This document shows positions 9,488 to 18,347 of a DNA stretch of 59,216 bases, piece by piece; position 1 is the stretch's first letter, and every line of letters starts with the position of its first letter. This DNA comes from CAYWMD01 sp964458575 (GTDB lineage Bacteria > Verrucomicrobiota > Verrucomicrobiia > Limisphaerales > JADLHS01). The position numbers and the translations under genes were made by a program. Where the stretch lies: contig CAYWMD010000042.1 in the NCBI GenBank assembly GCA_964458575.1, positions 1 to 59,216 on the forward strand, given 5' to 3'. Below the pieces are notes generated by a model. It was not told the DNA's origin and ran no database searches. It saw nothing but the letters and a program-made list of their open reading frames with translations.

Positions 9488-9687
9488 TTGGCCAGGGCAC
9501 TTAGAAGTTCCCGGTTCTCGCGAAATACCACATCGCAGGCTTCCTCAAAAGAAAGTTTCTTCCCGAACCACGGTTTCGTGCCGACACTCCGGCCGACGAT
9601 CACCTTCTTCGTCAAGAGCACAAAAAGCTCCTCCTGTTCCTTCACAGGAAGTTCTTCGATCTGCTGCATGATTTCTGCGGTGCTCAT
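9484..9687 (-). CDS. Antitoxin paired with the Doc-type toxin
   Basis: A 67-residue acidic, helical protein (MSTAEIMQQIEELPVKEQEE) is encoded directly before the toxin, with a four-base ATGA overlap. Its N-terminus resembles small addiction-module antitoxins that start with a helix of the type EIxxxIxxLPxxEQ. No complete Phd motif was seen. Its function as antitoxin follows from the arrangement. It probably binds its own promoter in the 40 bases before 9727. Confidence 0.7.
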   Translation of the reverse strand: MSTAEIMQQIEELPVKEQEELFVLLTKKVIVGRSVGTKPWFGKKLSFEEACDVVFRENRELLSALAK

Positions 9688-9726
9688 AGTCTAAAGTAAT
9701 CGGCCCTGCCGGACCAGCAAGTCAGC

Positions 9727-11733
9727 TTAAGCCAGCTTCGGCGTGAGTTGGCCCGCCGCTTCGTGCCGCGAACCGCTGTCGCCGCCGGGCGGGGGTGCGG
9801 CCGTTTCCGGTTGGTAATGCTCCAACTCCTCGCCTTTGCGGACGAGGCGGGCGCTGTTGAAAATCACAAGGAACGACCCCGCCAAGTGCAGGATCGCCGC
9901 CCAGATTGGACTCGACAGCGGGCCGAACGAGAACAATCCCCAGCCGCCGAAGATGAAGAATATGCCGAAGAGGAAATTCTGGTTGATGACCGTCCGCGTG
10001 CTGCGCGAGAGTTTCACGAGGAACGGCAGCCGGCGCAGGTCGTTGTTCATGAGCGCAATCGTCGCGGTGTGAATCGCCACCTCGCTGCCCGCCGCGCCCA
10101 TGGCGATGCCGATGTCGCCCGCCGCCAGCGCCGGGGCGTCGTTCACACCATCGCCCACCACCGCCACGCGGTAACCCTTGCTCTTAATCCCGCGCACGAA
10201 CTCCACCTTGTTCTGCGGCAGGCATTCCCCCTTGGCTTCCTCGCAGCCAATCTCCGCCGCCACGCGCGTGGCCACGGGTTGGCGGTCGCCGGAAATCATC
10301 GCCACGCGCCGCACACCCGCATCCTTCAACTCCGCCAGCGATGCCTTCGCCTCGGCCCGGGTCGCATCCTGCAAACCCACCCAACCGATGCACTTCCCGT
10401 CACGCGCGACAAAAATCAGGCTCCAGCCCTCGGTTTCGTTCAGGTCAACGGTCTTCTCGAACCCGTGGTCCACCCCGTTGTCCTTCAGCCACTGGGCCCG
10501 ACCCACGACGACCTTGGCGCCGCCCACTTGAGCCTTGACCCCGCGGCCGGCGGCTTCGCTGAAATCCTGCGGTTCGACCAGTGGCACGCCAGCTTCGGTG
10601 GCCAGTTGCGCCAACGCCTTGGCCGTCGGGTGATTGCTGTATTTTTCGGCGGAGGCGGCGATGCACAGCAACTCGGCGGCTTTGGTTTCGCCCGCCGGCG
10701 CCAGCCGGCTCACGGCGAGTTCGCCGGTCGTGAGCGTGCCGGTTTTGTCGAAGACAAACGCGTTGATCTTCGCGGCGAGTTCGATGTCGGCGACGTTCTT
10801 GATCAAAATGCCAAGGCGCGCGGCCGCCGAAAGTGCGGCGACCATCGCGGTGGGTGTCGCCAGAATGAACGCGCACGGGCAGGAGACGACGATGACCGAG
10901 ATCACCCGATTGAGGTCGTGGGTGAAGGCCCAGACCAGCGCGCCGATCACCAGCACCAGTGGCGTATAAAAGCCCATGTACTGGTCCACGATCTTCATGA
11001 TGGGCAGCTTGGTTTTTTCCGCCGCGAGAATCAGTTCGCGCACGCGGCCCAACGTCGTGTCCGTCCCCGCGCGCGTGACCTTGATCTCCAATACGCCCGT
11101 CAGATTCTGGGTGCCGGCAAAAACGTCGTCGCCCGGTTTTTTGTCCACCGGCAGCGATTCGCCAGTGATGGTGGCCTGATTGAACGAGCCCTGCCCGGAA
11201 GCGATGACGCCGTCCGCCGCCACGTTGTCGCCGGGCCGGATGCGGATCACGTCGCCCACGGCCAGTTCGCTCGCGGGAACTTCCTCCTCCGACTTGTCCG
11301 CCTTGATCCGCCGGGCCTTGGTGGGGGTGAGTTTGATCAGGGATTCAATCGAAGCCCGGGCGCCTTCCGCCGTGCGGGATTCAATGATTTCACCCATCAG
11401 CATGAAGAACGCGACGACGCCAGCGGTTTTGTAATCGCCGGAGGCGCACGCGGCAAGGACGGCGATGGCCACCAGTTCGTTCATGCTCAGGACGCCGTTG
11501 CGCAAATCCCGGATGCCGGTGATGACAATCGGGTAGCCGAGAATGATCGCACCGATGAGCGCGCTGGCGCTCGCCACGGCGTGGCCCGACTCGAACCACC
11601 AATCCACGATGAAGGCATTGATGACGAACACCACGCCCACGAGGGTCTGCCAGAGGCGGACGGGCGCGTGCTCGTGACCGCACGAGCAGGAGTGGTCGTG
11701 CTCGTGCTGGCTGAGAAGAGACGTGACTTGCAT
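9727..11733 (-). CDS. P1B-type heavy-metal translocating ATPase
   Basis: The 668-residue protein has a His/Cys-rich N-terminus (HEHDHSCSCGHEH) instead of a folded HMA domain, then the metal-site CPC (VVSCPCAFILATPTA), the actuator TGES, the phosphorylation site DKTGTLT, and the hinge GDGVNDAPAL. These place it with Cu/Zn/Cd-type exporters. The last TM reads LHLAGSFLVIFNSARL, which is not the usual copper MxxSS nor a plain zinc pattern, so the metal cannot be stated with confidence; zinc or cadmium seems most likely from the His-rich start. It follows the SPFH genes by 16 bases and is probably cotranscribed. Confidence 0.9.
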   Translation of the reverse strand: MQVTSLLSQHEHDHSCSCGHEHAPVRLWQTLVGVVFVINAFIVDWWFESGHAVASASALIGAIILGYPIVITGIRDLRNGVLSMNELVAIAVLAACASGDYKTAGVVAFFMLMGEIIESRTAEGARASIESLIKLTPTKARRIKADKSEEEVPASELAVGDVIRIRPGDNVAADGVIASGQGSFNQATITGESLPVDKKPGDDVFAGTQNLTGVLEIKVTRAGTDTTLGRVRELILAAEKTKLPIMKIVDQYMGFYTPLVLVIGALVWAFTHDLNRVISVIVVSCPCAFILATPTAMVAALSAAARLGILIKNVADIELAAKINAFVFDKTGTLTTGELAVSRLAPAGETKAAELLCIAASAEKYSNHPTAKALAQLATEAGVPLVEPQDFSEAAGRGVKAQVGGAKVVVGRAQWLKDNGVDHGFEKTVDLNETEGWSLIFVARDGKCIGWVGLQDATRAEAKASLAELKDAGVRRVAMISGDRQPVATRVAAEIGCEEAKGECLPQNKVEFVRGIKSKGYRVAVVGDGVNDAPALAAGDIGIAMGAAGSEVAIHTATIALMNNDLRRLPFLVKLSRSTRTVINQNFLFGIFFIFGGWGLFSFGPLSSPIWAAILHLAGSFLVIFNSARLVRKGEELEHYQPETAAPPPGGDSGSRHEAAGQLTPKLA

Positions 11734-11749
11734 ACGTTACAGGGAGGTC

Positions 11750-12844
11750 TTAAGGCCGGGCTGGTTCCGACTTTCGCTTCGGCAGTTCGCGGTTCAACAG
11801 GAGGCGCAGTTCCCGGGGCTTGCCGTCGCTGCGCTCGGCCAGAAAGATCTTGTCCTGTGCGTTGGTCAACACGCGGCCCATGGTTTCGAGCAACCGTTGC
11901 TGCCGGAACAGTTCCGGGTTGGCCGCGTACTTCGGCAGCAACTGGCGGAACGTGTCCGCGTCGGAGGTGACCCCCTGGACGAACCGCGTACGTTCGGCCT
12001 TGGCGGAATCAAGCCGACCTGCTGCTTCCGCTTCCGCCTTGCTCAACGACTGGTTGGCCACGCTGCGGGCGTCGTTCAGCGCCTTGTCACGGTTCTGGCC
12101 GGCATTCAAAACATTCCTGAAAGCGTCGTCCAACTGGCGCGGCGGCCGTGGCGTGACCGTGCACTGGTCAATGACAATGCCCAGGTCGTGCTCCTCCACC
12201 AGCCGGCTGACCCGCTGGCGGACGGTTTCCAGGAATTCATTCCGGCGGCGCGTGAGGATGTCGTCCACCGTGTAGCGCGCGGCGGTGGCGAGCAACGCGT
12301 TATCGAGCGCGCTTTGCACGGCATTGGACGGGTTCACGAAGCCGAACACGTAGCGAATCGGGTCTTCGATGCGATAATTCAACGTCGCTTTCACGTGAAG
12401 GATGTTCTGATCGGCCGTCAGCGCGTAGCTGTCCATCAAGGGATTCAGCGAAGCGCTCGGGGGTGGCGGGGTGCCCAGGTCGTCCTGGACCTTCTGTTCC
12501 GGCGTCAGGAAATACCAGCCGACGCTGGAGTCCACCGCCAGGATTTTGCTGATGGGCACTTTCACCACTTCATCAATCGGATAGGGGAACGCCCAGTGCG
12601 CGCCGGCGCCGAGCAACGCCTTCTCCCCCTCACCCACGGGCCTGCCGAACCGGAGCTTGATGGCCTTTTCCTGCGGCCCCACGGTGAAAAACCCGGAGAA
12701 CAAGAACACCGCCACGAGCACCACCATCACGATCCGGATGATGGCGAAACTGCTGCGCAACGCTTCGGCGAGCGCCTGGGAACCGGTGTCCATTCCAGCC
12801 GGCCGGGGCGCCGGCGTCGGGTTTGAGTGCGTGTCGTTGCTCAT
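11750..12844 (-). CDS. SPFH/band 7 protein, HflK-like
   Basis: The 364-residue protein has one TM helix near residues 33-53 and an SPFH domain starting TVGPQEKAIKLRFGRP, followed by a coiled-coil region (KAEAEAAGRLDSAKAER). This is the layout of HflK, which with HflC forms a membrane cage that modulates FtsH. The gene begins 2 bases after the HflC-like gene. It is the third of three adjacent SPFH genes, so the classical pair has been extended. Confidence 0.87.
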   Translation of the reverse strand: MSNDTHSNPTPAPRPAGMDTGSQALAEALRSSFAIIRIVMVVLVAVFLFSGFFTVGPQEKAIKLRFGRPVGEGEKALLGAGAHWAFPYPIDEVVKVPISKILAVDSSVGWYFLTPEQKVQDDLGTPPPPSASLNPLMDSYALTADQNILHVKATLNYRIEDPIRYVFGFVNPSNAVQSALDNALLATAARYTVDDILTRRRNEFLETVRQRVSRLVEEHDLGIVIDQCTVTPRPPRQLDDAFRNVLNAGQNRDKALNDARSVANQSLSKAEAEAAGRLDSAKAERTRFVQGVTSDADTFRQLLPKYAANPELFRQQRLLETMGRVLTNAQDKIFLAERSDGKPRELRLLLNRELPKRKSEPARP

Positions 12845-12846
12845 GC

Positions 12847-13758
12847 TTACCGGGCCGGCGAGTTTGTGCTTGGCAGCGTCAAGTAGTTGAACGGCGGCGT
12901 CCGCGAATCAAAAATCAACGTCGTCTTTTCCCGGGTGGAAGCTTCCAGCGACCGGAGGCCCAGGAGGAAATTGGCCAGTTCGGGGTTCTGCTGGAAAACG
13001 GGGAGCGTTTCCGCCGCCACGGCCTCGCCGCGGCCGATGATGATCTGCGCCTCGCTCTCGGCCCGCGAGATGATTTCCGCGGACTGACGGTCCGCATCCG
13101 AACGGATCTTGGCCGCCTCGGCCTGGCCCTCGAATTCCAGTTTGTCCGCGAGCACCTTGCGCTCCGATTGCATGCGCTCGAAGACCGTTTGCGTCACGCT
13201 TTCGGGCAGCCCGAGTTTTTTGATGCCGAGGAACTCCACCTGGATGCCGCAGTTGTTGGTCTGCAACTGGGATTGCACCATGGCTTTGATCTGGTCCTCG
13301 ATCGCGTCGAACTTCAGCTTCTTCTCGTCCGCGTTGATAAAGTCGGAGAGGGCGTGGCGACCCACGACCACTCCCTTGGCGTTGCGCACGAGGTTTTCGA
13401 GCATCTTCCGCGCTTCCACCACCGAACCGCCGGCGAACTTCGGAAAGAACACCTCCGGGTCGGTGATGCGCCAGCCCACATAAACCATCGTGACCAGGGT
13501 GTTGCCGTCCGCCGTCAGTTCCTGGCTGTACTTGTCCACTTCATCGAAGGTCTGGATGCGCTGATCAAATTTGTGAACCTGCTGGATCGGCCACGGCCAT
13601 TTGAAATAAAGCTTGGGCTTGGTGATGGGCCGGGTCGGCTTGCCGAACGTGGTGACGACCGCCACCTCGGTCTGGCGGACCTGGAAGGTGAACAGCAGCA
13701 GCGCGCAGATGAAAATCAGCACGGCGCCGATGAGAAGGGTGAGAACGTTGCGTTTCAT
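12847..13758 (-). CDS. SPFH/band 7 protein, HflC-like
   Basis: The 303-residue product has an N-terminal TM helix (VLTLLIGAVLIFICALLLF), then QTEVAVVTTFGKP and the GLYFKWPWP-like PKLYFKWPWPIQQVH segment typical of HflC, followed by an Ala/Glu-rich coiled coil (RKVLADKLEFEGQAEAAKIR). The size equals that of HflC. It overlaps the preceding SPFH gene by four bases and adjoins the HflK-like gene by two, so the three are translationally coupled. Confidence 0.88.
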   Translation of the reverse strand: MKRNVLTLLIGAVLIFICALLLFTFQVRQTEVAVVTTFGKPTRPITKPKLYFKWPWPIQQVHKFDQRIQTFDEVDKYSQELTADGNTLVTMVYVGWRITDPEVFFPKFAGGSVVEARKMLENLVRNAKGVVVGRHALSDFINADEKKLKFDAIEDQIKAMVQSQLQTNNCGIQVEFLGIKKLGLPESVTQTVFERMQSERKVLADKLEFEGQAEAAKIRSDADRQSAEIISRAESEAQIIIGRGEAVAAETLPVFQQNPELANFLLGLRSLEASTREKTTLIFDSRTPPFNYLTLPSTNSPAR

Positions 13759-15659
13759 GGCGATTTCTGGGTTTTGGGCGGCGCGGCCGCCTCATCGAGC
13801 TGGCGCAGATATTCCGTGTCAATCTGCTGCTGCAAATCGTAGGAGATTACGTCCTGCGTGTCGCGGGTGAGCAAAACGAATTTCCGGACGCGCGCGGTGG
13901 CCTCGGCGAAGGCCTGCGCATAAGCCCGTTGCCGGTAAACCGACGGCGCCGCGTTGAACGCGGGGATCTGGTTCGTAAACGCGGCGGCCCGGGCCAGCGC
14001 GGTCAACTCCACCCGCAACCGTCCCGCCTCCGCGGCATTGGTCACCGAGAATGCGCGGGCGGCGGCCAGCGCGTTGGTGCGGATCGCGTCGCCCGTGGCG
14101 TTGTTGGTCATGGCGACCCTCTTTTGAGCGGCGCCGACCACCTTCTCGTAATCCGCCGCGACCTTCACCGGCGGATGAATGCCCTGCAAACCGACGAAAA
14201 GGATGTCCGCGCCCAACTTGCTGGCGTTCACAGCGGATTGAATGCGGTCGCGCAGGGCGCCCGCCGCTTCCAGCCGCGCGTCCGACATGATCTCATTCAT
14301 GTCGGCGCTGACCAGATACCGCACGACCTCGCGTGTGGCGATCAGTTGCAGCAGGGCGGCGCTGCTTTCGTAGTTATAGGTCCAATCCACCAAGTTGCGG
14401 ATCTGATACTGAACGGGGATGTTGACCGTGAGCAGGCTGACGGGCGGCGCTTTGCGTTCACCCGGCGGTAATTCCACTTCCAGGGCGCGTTGTTCGCGGT
14501 TGGCCACCAGAAAATTTTCTTCATCGCCATGGCCGAGCGTCCACAAGACGGCGTTGCCATAAATCCCGACCGCGTGATCATCCGGCGTGAAGCCGATGGT
14601 GATCATCTGAATCTCCTCGGTGCGATGGGGGTAGGCGCGGTCCACGGGCCAGGGCCATTTCAAATGCAGACCCGGCCCGAGCACCTCGCGACCGGCGACC
14701 GGCCGGCCAAACCGCTCCAGCAACGCCTGCTCGCCCGAATCCACCACCACGAAACACGTGGAAAGCAGCAGCACGCCGAGCTGCATCAGGGTCAATCCCA
14801 CCCAGGCCCGGGCCAGGAATTTGAGGAACCACGTTTCGGAAACCTTGAACCCAAACTGGTAGTCCAGGGCCTGCGCCGCCGTGGTGATGAGCCCTTCCGG
14901 CTGGCCGAGCAGGCCCACGAACCGGCTTTCGTAAAGCGGCCGCACGACCTTGCCCTTGAGCCGCGGGCGATAGATTTCGAGGATCAGCGTGAGCAGCGTT
15001 TCCACGGCGTTGAGCGCCAGCACCACGCACAGCCCGTGGGCCACGTAGAAATCCGCCTTGTGGAATTCCGCCTTGACCGCGGCGATGCCTCCGGCGGTCA
15101 CGATGCAAAGATACGCCCCCAGCAACAAATAACTCGCGCTGGGCCGGAGCAGCCGGTGATTCTCGATGCGCGCGATGGTGGCGGAAAAGCGCCCCAGCAG
15201 AAACAGCACGAGCGCAAACAAACCGAACAGCGCCAGGGCGGTTGATTCATCCTTCAACGGCGGCACTTCGGGCAATTTCGCCAGCCAACGCCAGAGAAAA
15301 TAGGCGCTGCCCGCCTGCAACAGCAGCAACAGCACGGTGAAGACCGGGATGAAATACTTTTCAAACTGCTGCCGCGAACGCGCCGCCGGGAAAATCTCCG
15401 CTTCCTTGCTCTCGAACAAGGTCGCGCTGCCTTTGGACCGCGCCATCTCCTCGAGTTCGAGCTTCTCGATGCGCTCGCCTTCTTCGAGCCGCGCCTGAAA
15501 CCAGCTCACGAACGCCACCAGCACGCCCAGACCAAGGAAGACCGCCGTCACCTGACCGGCAAGGGAACCGTCGTAGCGGGCCACGGCGAAACCCGCCCCG
15601 CCCACGGCCAGCAGCGCCAGCAGATTCACCAGCCCGTTTCTTTGGATGTTTCGTTCCAT
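13755..15659 (-). CDS. Polytopic membrane protein fused to an SPFH domain
   Basis: In this 634-residue protein about seven hydrophobic helices in the first 310 residues precede an SPFH domain (VDSGEQALLERFGRPV, then LGPGLHLKWPWPVDR), which ends in a coiled coil and a tail (RDTQDVISYDLQQQID). HflK normally has one TM helix, so the polytopic N-terminal part is an addition. It is the first gene of the SPFH trio. The added membrane part could act as a sensor or scaffold; this is speculation. Confidence 0.83.
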   Translation of the reverse strand: MERNIQRNGLVNLLALLAVGGAGFAVARYDGSLAGQVTAVFLGLGVLVAFVSWFQARLEEGERIEKLELEEMARSKGSATLFESKEAEIFPAARSRQQFEKYFIPVFTVLLLLLQAGSAYFLWRWLAKLPEVPPLKDESTALALFGLFALVLFLLGRFSATIARIENHRLLRPSASYLLLGAYLCIVTAGGIAAVKAEFHKADFYVAHGLCVVLALNAVETLLTLILEIYRPRLKGKVVRPLYESRFVGLLGQPEGLITTAAQALDYQFGFKVSETWFLKFLARAWVGLTLMQLGVLLLSTCFVVVDSGEQALLERFGRPVAGREVLGPGLHLKWPWPVDRAYPHRTEEIQMITIGFTPDDHAVGIYGNAVLWTLGHGDEENFLVANREQRALEVELPPGERKAPPVSLLTVNIPVQYQIRNLVDWTYNYESSAALLQLIATREVVRYLVSADMNEIMSDARLEAAGALRDRIQSAVNASKLGADILFVGLQGIHPPVKVAADYEKVVGAAQKRVAMTNNATGDAIRTNALAAARAFSVTNAAEAGRLRVELTALARAAAFTNQIPAFNAAPSVYRQRAYAQAFAEATARVRKFVLLTRDTQDVISYDLQQQIDTEYLRQLDEAAAPPKTQKSP

Positions 15660-15789
15660 TCGCTTCGCGACGTTGGAAAGTTAAACCGTCAAAATGTTCA
15701 AAAGGCCAAGCCGTGACGACAGATCTGCGTCCAGCCCGCTGCGGTCGGTTTCGAGTTGTGCTGATTCAACATTTTAGCAACGCCATGCT

Positions 15790-16764
15790 TCACGACAGTT
15801 CCCGCTCTTCGAACAATGCCACCGCCACGGCCAGCGCCGCGCCGACGTAACCCACCACGTAGCCAAACGCCTTCCCCACATAGCCCCAGTGAAACGTGCT
15901 TACGCCCGTTGCCAAGGCGTCTGCCAGCCAGAAATTTTGCCAGTTCGGAATCACCGTGTAAAGAACCGTCGCCCACCAAGGCCCGCCGCCGTCCAGCGTG
16001 CCGCCCAGCTTCATGTACAAGTAATCCGACATCAAACCCACCAGAAAGAACGCCGAGCAGATGGCGAGCGTGGGAATCATGTCAAACCGCGTCGAGCAGG
16101 CCAGCGCCAGCGCCGCCAGAATCCACAGCGCAAACAAAACCAGAATCGCCGCCGGGATCAGCCGCCAGTCCACCTGCGCCATTTCGTTGACGCTCTGTTT
16201 CTGTTGCGTGAACTGGATGATGATAAACGCCGCCACCGTCACCGTCACCATCAGGGCGAACACCGCGTCGCTCACGAACGGGCGGCGCAGAAAAAAATTG
16301 CTGAATCCGCCCAGCGCGTAGGCCACCAGCAGGCCGGCGGCAAAAATGCCCACGGCCGCCAGATCCGTGCTGCCATAGGCGTCGAAGACCATCCGGCTGG
16401 CGATCAACGCCGCCACGAGATTCACGTACGTCAACACCGTCAGCGCGGCGATCAACCCGGCATATTTCGCCAGCAGAAACTGCGCGCGACCCACGGGCTT
16501 GGACAACACCGCCAACGCCGTGCCGGCCCGGATTTCACGCGCCAGGGACGCGGAAGCACTCAGCACCGCGCCGAACAACCCGGTCAGCAGCATCACCGCC
16601 AACACGCTGTTCTTGACCAGCTTCGGTTCGTCGCCAAACGCGAAGTAATACGGCGTGGCCAGAAAGATCTCAAAGGCGGCGGAAGCGGTCATCAGCAGTA
16701 AAAAAACCGGCTGCCGGACCAGTTCCATGAACGCGTTGGTCGCGATGGTGAAAAACTGCCGCAT
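15790..16764 (-). CDS. ABC-2 type permease without adjacent ATPase
   Basis: The 324-residue protein has six to eight hydrophobic segments, beginning with the ABC-2 N-terminal pattern (MRQFFTIATNAFMELVRQPV) and with REIRAGTALAVLSKPVGRAQFL between helices two and three. No ATP-binding gene lies next to it; the nearest is at 7902-9092. It ends 130 bases before the SPFH trio on the same strand. The substrate is unknown. Confidence 0.8.
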   Translation of the reverse strand: MRQFFTIATNAFMELVRQPVFLLLMTASAAFEIFLATPYYFAFGDEPKLVKNSVLAVMLLTGLFGAVLSASASLAREIRAGTALAVLSKPVGRAQFLLAKYAGLIAALTVLTYVNLVAALIASRMVFDAYGSTDLAAVGIFAAGLLVAYALGGFSNFFLRRPFVSDAVFALMVTVTVAAFIIIQFTQQKQSVNEMAQVDWRLIPAAILVLFALWILAALALACSTRFDMIPTLAICSAFFLVGLMSDYLYMKLGGTLDGGGPWWATVLYTVIPNWQNFWLADALATGVSTFHWGYVGKAFGYVVGYVGAALAVAVALFEERELS

Positions 16765-16991
16765 GATTTCGTCTTACAAGCTGCTACGCATCTTACCCGG
16801 ACCGGGCGGTGGTTGTAACCGTGCGTTTGTATGCACACCCCGGTGGGGCGATTCGCCTGCGGCGAACCCTTTCCCTCTGGCCCTAAAGTGTTGCATGCTA
16901 ATGCTGTGTTTCGCGTTTGAGGTTACGCACCCGAAACAGGATTGCAACGGTTAATCGCGCTAACCGGCAGGCACGATGCCCGCCTCAACAG

Positions 16992-17040
16992 TGGCGGCAC
17001 GCTTCCCAGCGGGCCGGGGAACGCGGCATCCGTGCCGCCA
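16992..17040. repeat. Inverted repeat in the gap 16765-17070
   Basis: Two perfect 10-base arms, TGGCGGCACG (16992-17001) and CGTGCCGCCA (17031-17040), enclose 29 bases. The 306-base gap around it shows no other gene; it must hold the promoter of the permease gene at 16764, but no clear -35/-10 pair was seen. Confidence 0.6.
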
Positions 17041-17070
17041 GTCTCGGCGGCGTGTGAAGTTGCGCTCCAT

Positions 17071-17562
17071 TCAACGGCGGGCGGACTCGGAGCTTAAGTC
17101 AGCTTGCCCCGCAGATCGAAAAACATAGCCGCCCCCAAGCAGCAGCAACAAAGCCCGGAAAAATGCGAAGCCGACCGACTCGAAGAACTTCACGAAGGAC
17201 TTACCGCTGGCCGGGTCGAGTCCAAAGGCGCTCAAATTGAAGCAGCCGCACGAAATGTCCAGCCCGCGCGCCCACGCCTGGCCGGTCGCCACCACAAAGA
17301 CGACGAACAGGACCAGCGCCCACACCAGCGCCGCCCGCGTCCAGATCCGGCCCAGCAACAGCAGACCGCAAATCAGCTCCAGCCACGGCAGAATCATCGC
17401 CGTCAATCGCAGCAGCGCACCGGGCAAAGGCAGCTGATAGGCGGCGATGCTGATGTAAAAATCCTGGAGGTTGGCGATCTTCGACAGCGCGGCCCAGACC
17501 AGCACCACGCCGAGCAGCCAGCGCACGATGGTTTGGCATTTTGATTCGCACGCCGGTTTCAT
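17071..17562 (-). CDS. MauE/DoxX-like membrane protein
   Basis: The 163-residue protein has four TM helices. The MauE/DoxX pattern is visible (LLGVVLVWAALSKIANLQDF at the start and DISCGCF in the second half). Members are quinone- or thiol-linked membrane proteins. The ATG at 17562 overlaps the stop of the rhodanese-domain gene, which argues against upstream starts that would add an arginine-rich leader. The pairing suggests a shared role in sulfur or thiol chemistry at the membrane, which is an inference. Confidence 0.82.
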   Translation of the reverse strand: MKPACESKCQTIVRWLLGVVLVWAALSKIANLQDFYISIAAYQLPLPGALLRLTAMILPWLELICGLLLLGRIWTRAALVWALVLFVVFVVATGQAWARGLDISCGCFNLSAFGLDPASGKSFVKFFESVGFAFFRALLLLLGGGYVFRSAGQADLSSESARR

Positions 17563-18155
17563 TTTTCTCCCGGTGGCGTTGGCTTCCCTTCGGCGACGCG
17601 CCACTCGACGATGCCGCCCGGCATGATTCTCACGTTGGTATAGCCCAAATCCTTCGTGAGTTTTTCGGCCAACTCGTGCGACTGGTCGCAATTGCCACCG
17701 CCGCAGTAAACCACCATGGCGGTGTCCTTGGGATGTTTCATGGCAAACGCAATGAACTCCTCCGGCTTGCTCTCCGTCGGCAGCGAGAGCGCGCCCGAGA
17801 TGTGTTCGAGGTCATAAGCCGTCTTCGCCCGCGCGTCCAACAACACGATCTGACCGGTTTCGAGCAACCCCTTGACCTCGCCCCAACGCAGCACGGGCGC
17901 GCCGGTCGTTGTTGGCGTCGGGGTTGTCGCCGCATTCGACGTGTTGGCGGAGATGGGCACGGTTAGCGGGTTTGAAGCTGTGTTGGGCAGGGTCAACTGA
18001 TCTTCCGGCTGGGGCGCGCGCACGCCGAGTGGGCTGGCGATGTTGTAAATCAAACCCAGCGCGATTGCCGCCGTGAGAATGGCGATCGCCTGCCGCCACG
18101 GGAGTGATCCGGCACAAGTGTCAGTGGCTGCCACGGTTTGCTCACGGCCATTCAT
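17559..18155 (-). CDS. Membrane-anchored rhodanese-domain protein
   Basis: In this protein of about 198 residues a TM helix (AIAILTAAIALGLIYNIAS) is followed by a Thr/Pro-rich linker and a rhodanese domain with the active-site loop CGGGNCDQS, whose first Cys is the predicted persulfide carrier. LDARAKTAYDLEHISGALS is the typical N-terminal half. The start ATG at 18155 is chosen over an upstream TTG. It overlaps the MauE-like gene by four bases. Confidence 0.87.
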   Translation of the reverse strand: MNGREQTVAATDTCAGSLPWRQAIAILTAAIALGLIYNIASPLGVRAPQPEDQLTLPNTASNPLTVPISANTSNAATTPTPTTTGAPVLRWGEVKGLLETGQIVLLDARAKTAYDLEHISGALSLPTESKPEEFIAFAMKHPKDTAMVVYCGGGNCDQSHELAEKLTKDLGYTNVRIMPGGIVEWRVAEGKPTPPGEK

Positions 18156-18209
18156 TGGCGGCAAAACTAACCGCTCGACCCGATTTCTTCCACCACAACC
18201 TTTGCCCCC

Positions 18210-18317
18210 GGCGCGCGGTCGTCTCGGCCGCAGCAGACTCGGAATTCAACAATCCCTGGAACGCTTCAAACTTGATCTCTCTTCTCGGAGCCGCTGCGGC
18301 CGGGACGGCAACGCGCC
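18210..18317. repeat. Palindromic element, GGCGCG...GCAGC family, copy 1
   Basis: The two 25-base arms at 18210-18234 and 18293-18317 are inverted relative to each other. Both read, with changes, GGCGCG, a central CGTC(T/C)CGGCC and end in GCAGC. They flank 58 bases. Similar elements occur at 20586-20702 and 25763-25867, and a lone arm at 42389-42413. This copy lies between two minus-strand transcription units. Confidence 0.8.
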
Positions 18318-18347
18318 AGGGAACCGCCATGCCGCTTGGCAAACTGT

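Noticed and set aside
7065..11970. Very long plus-strand open frames (about 600-740 codons) opposite the ABC and P-type ATPase genes
   Set aside because: They are antisense shadows caused by high GC; the minus-strand proteins carry complete family motifs and the plus translations are Arg/Gln/His-rich without any.
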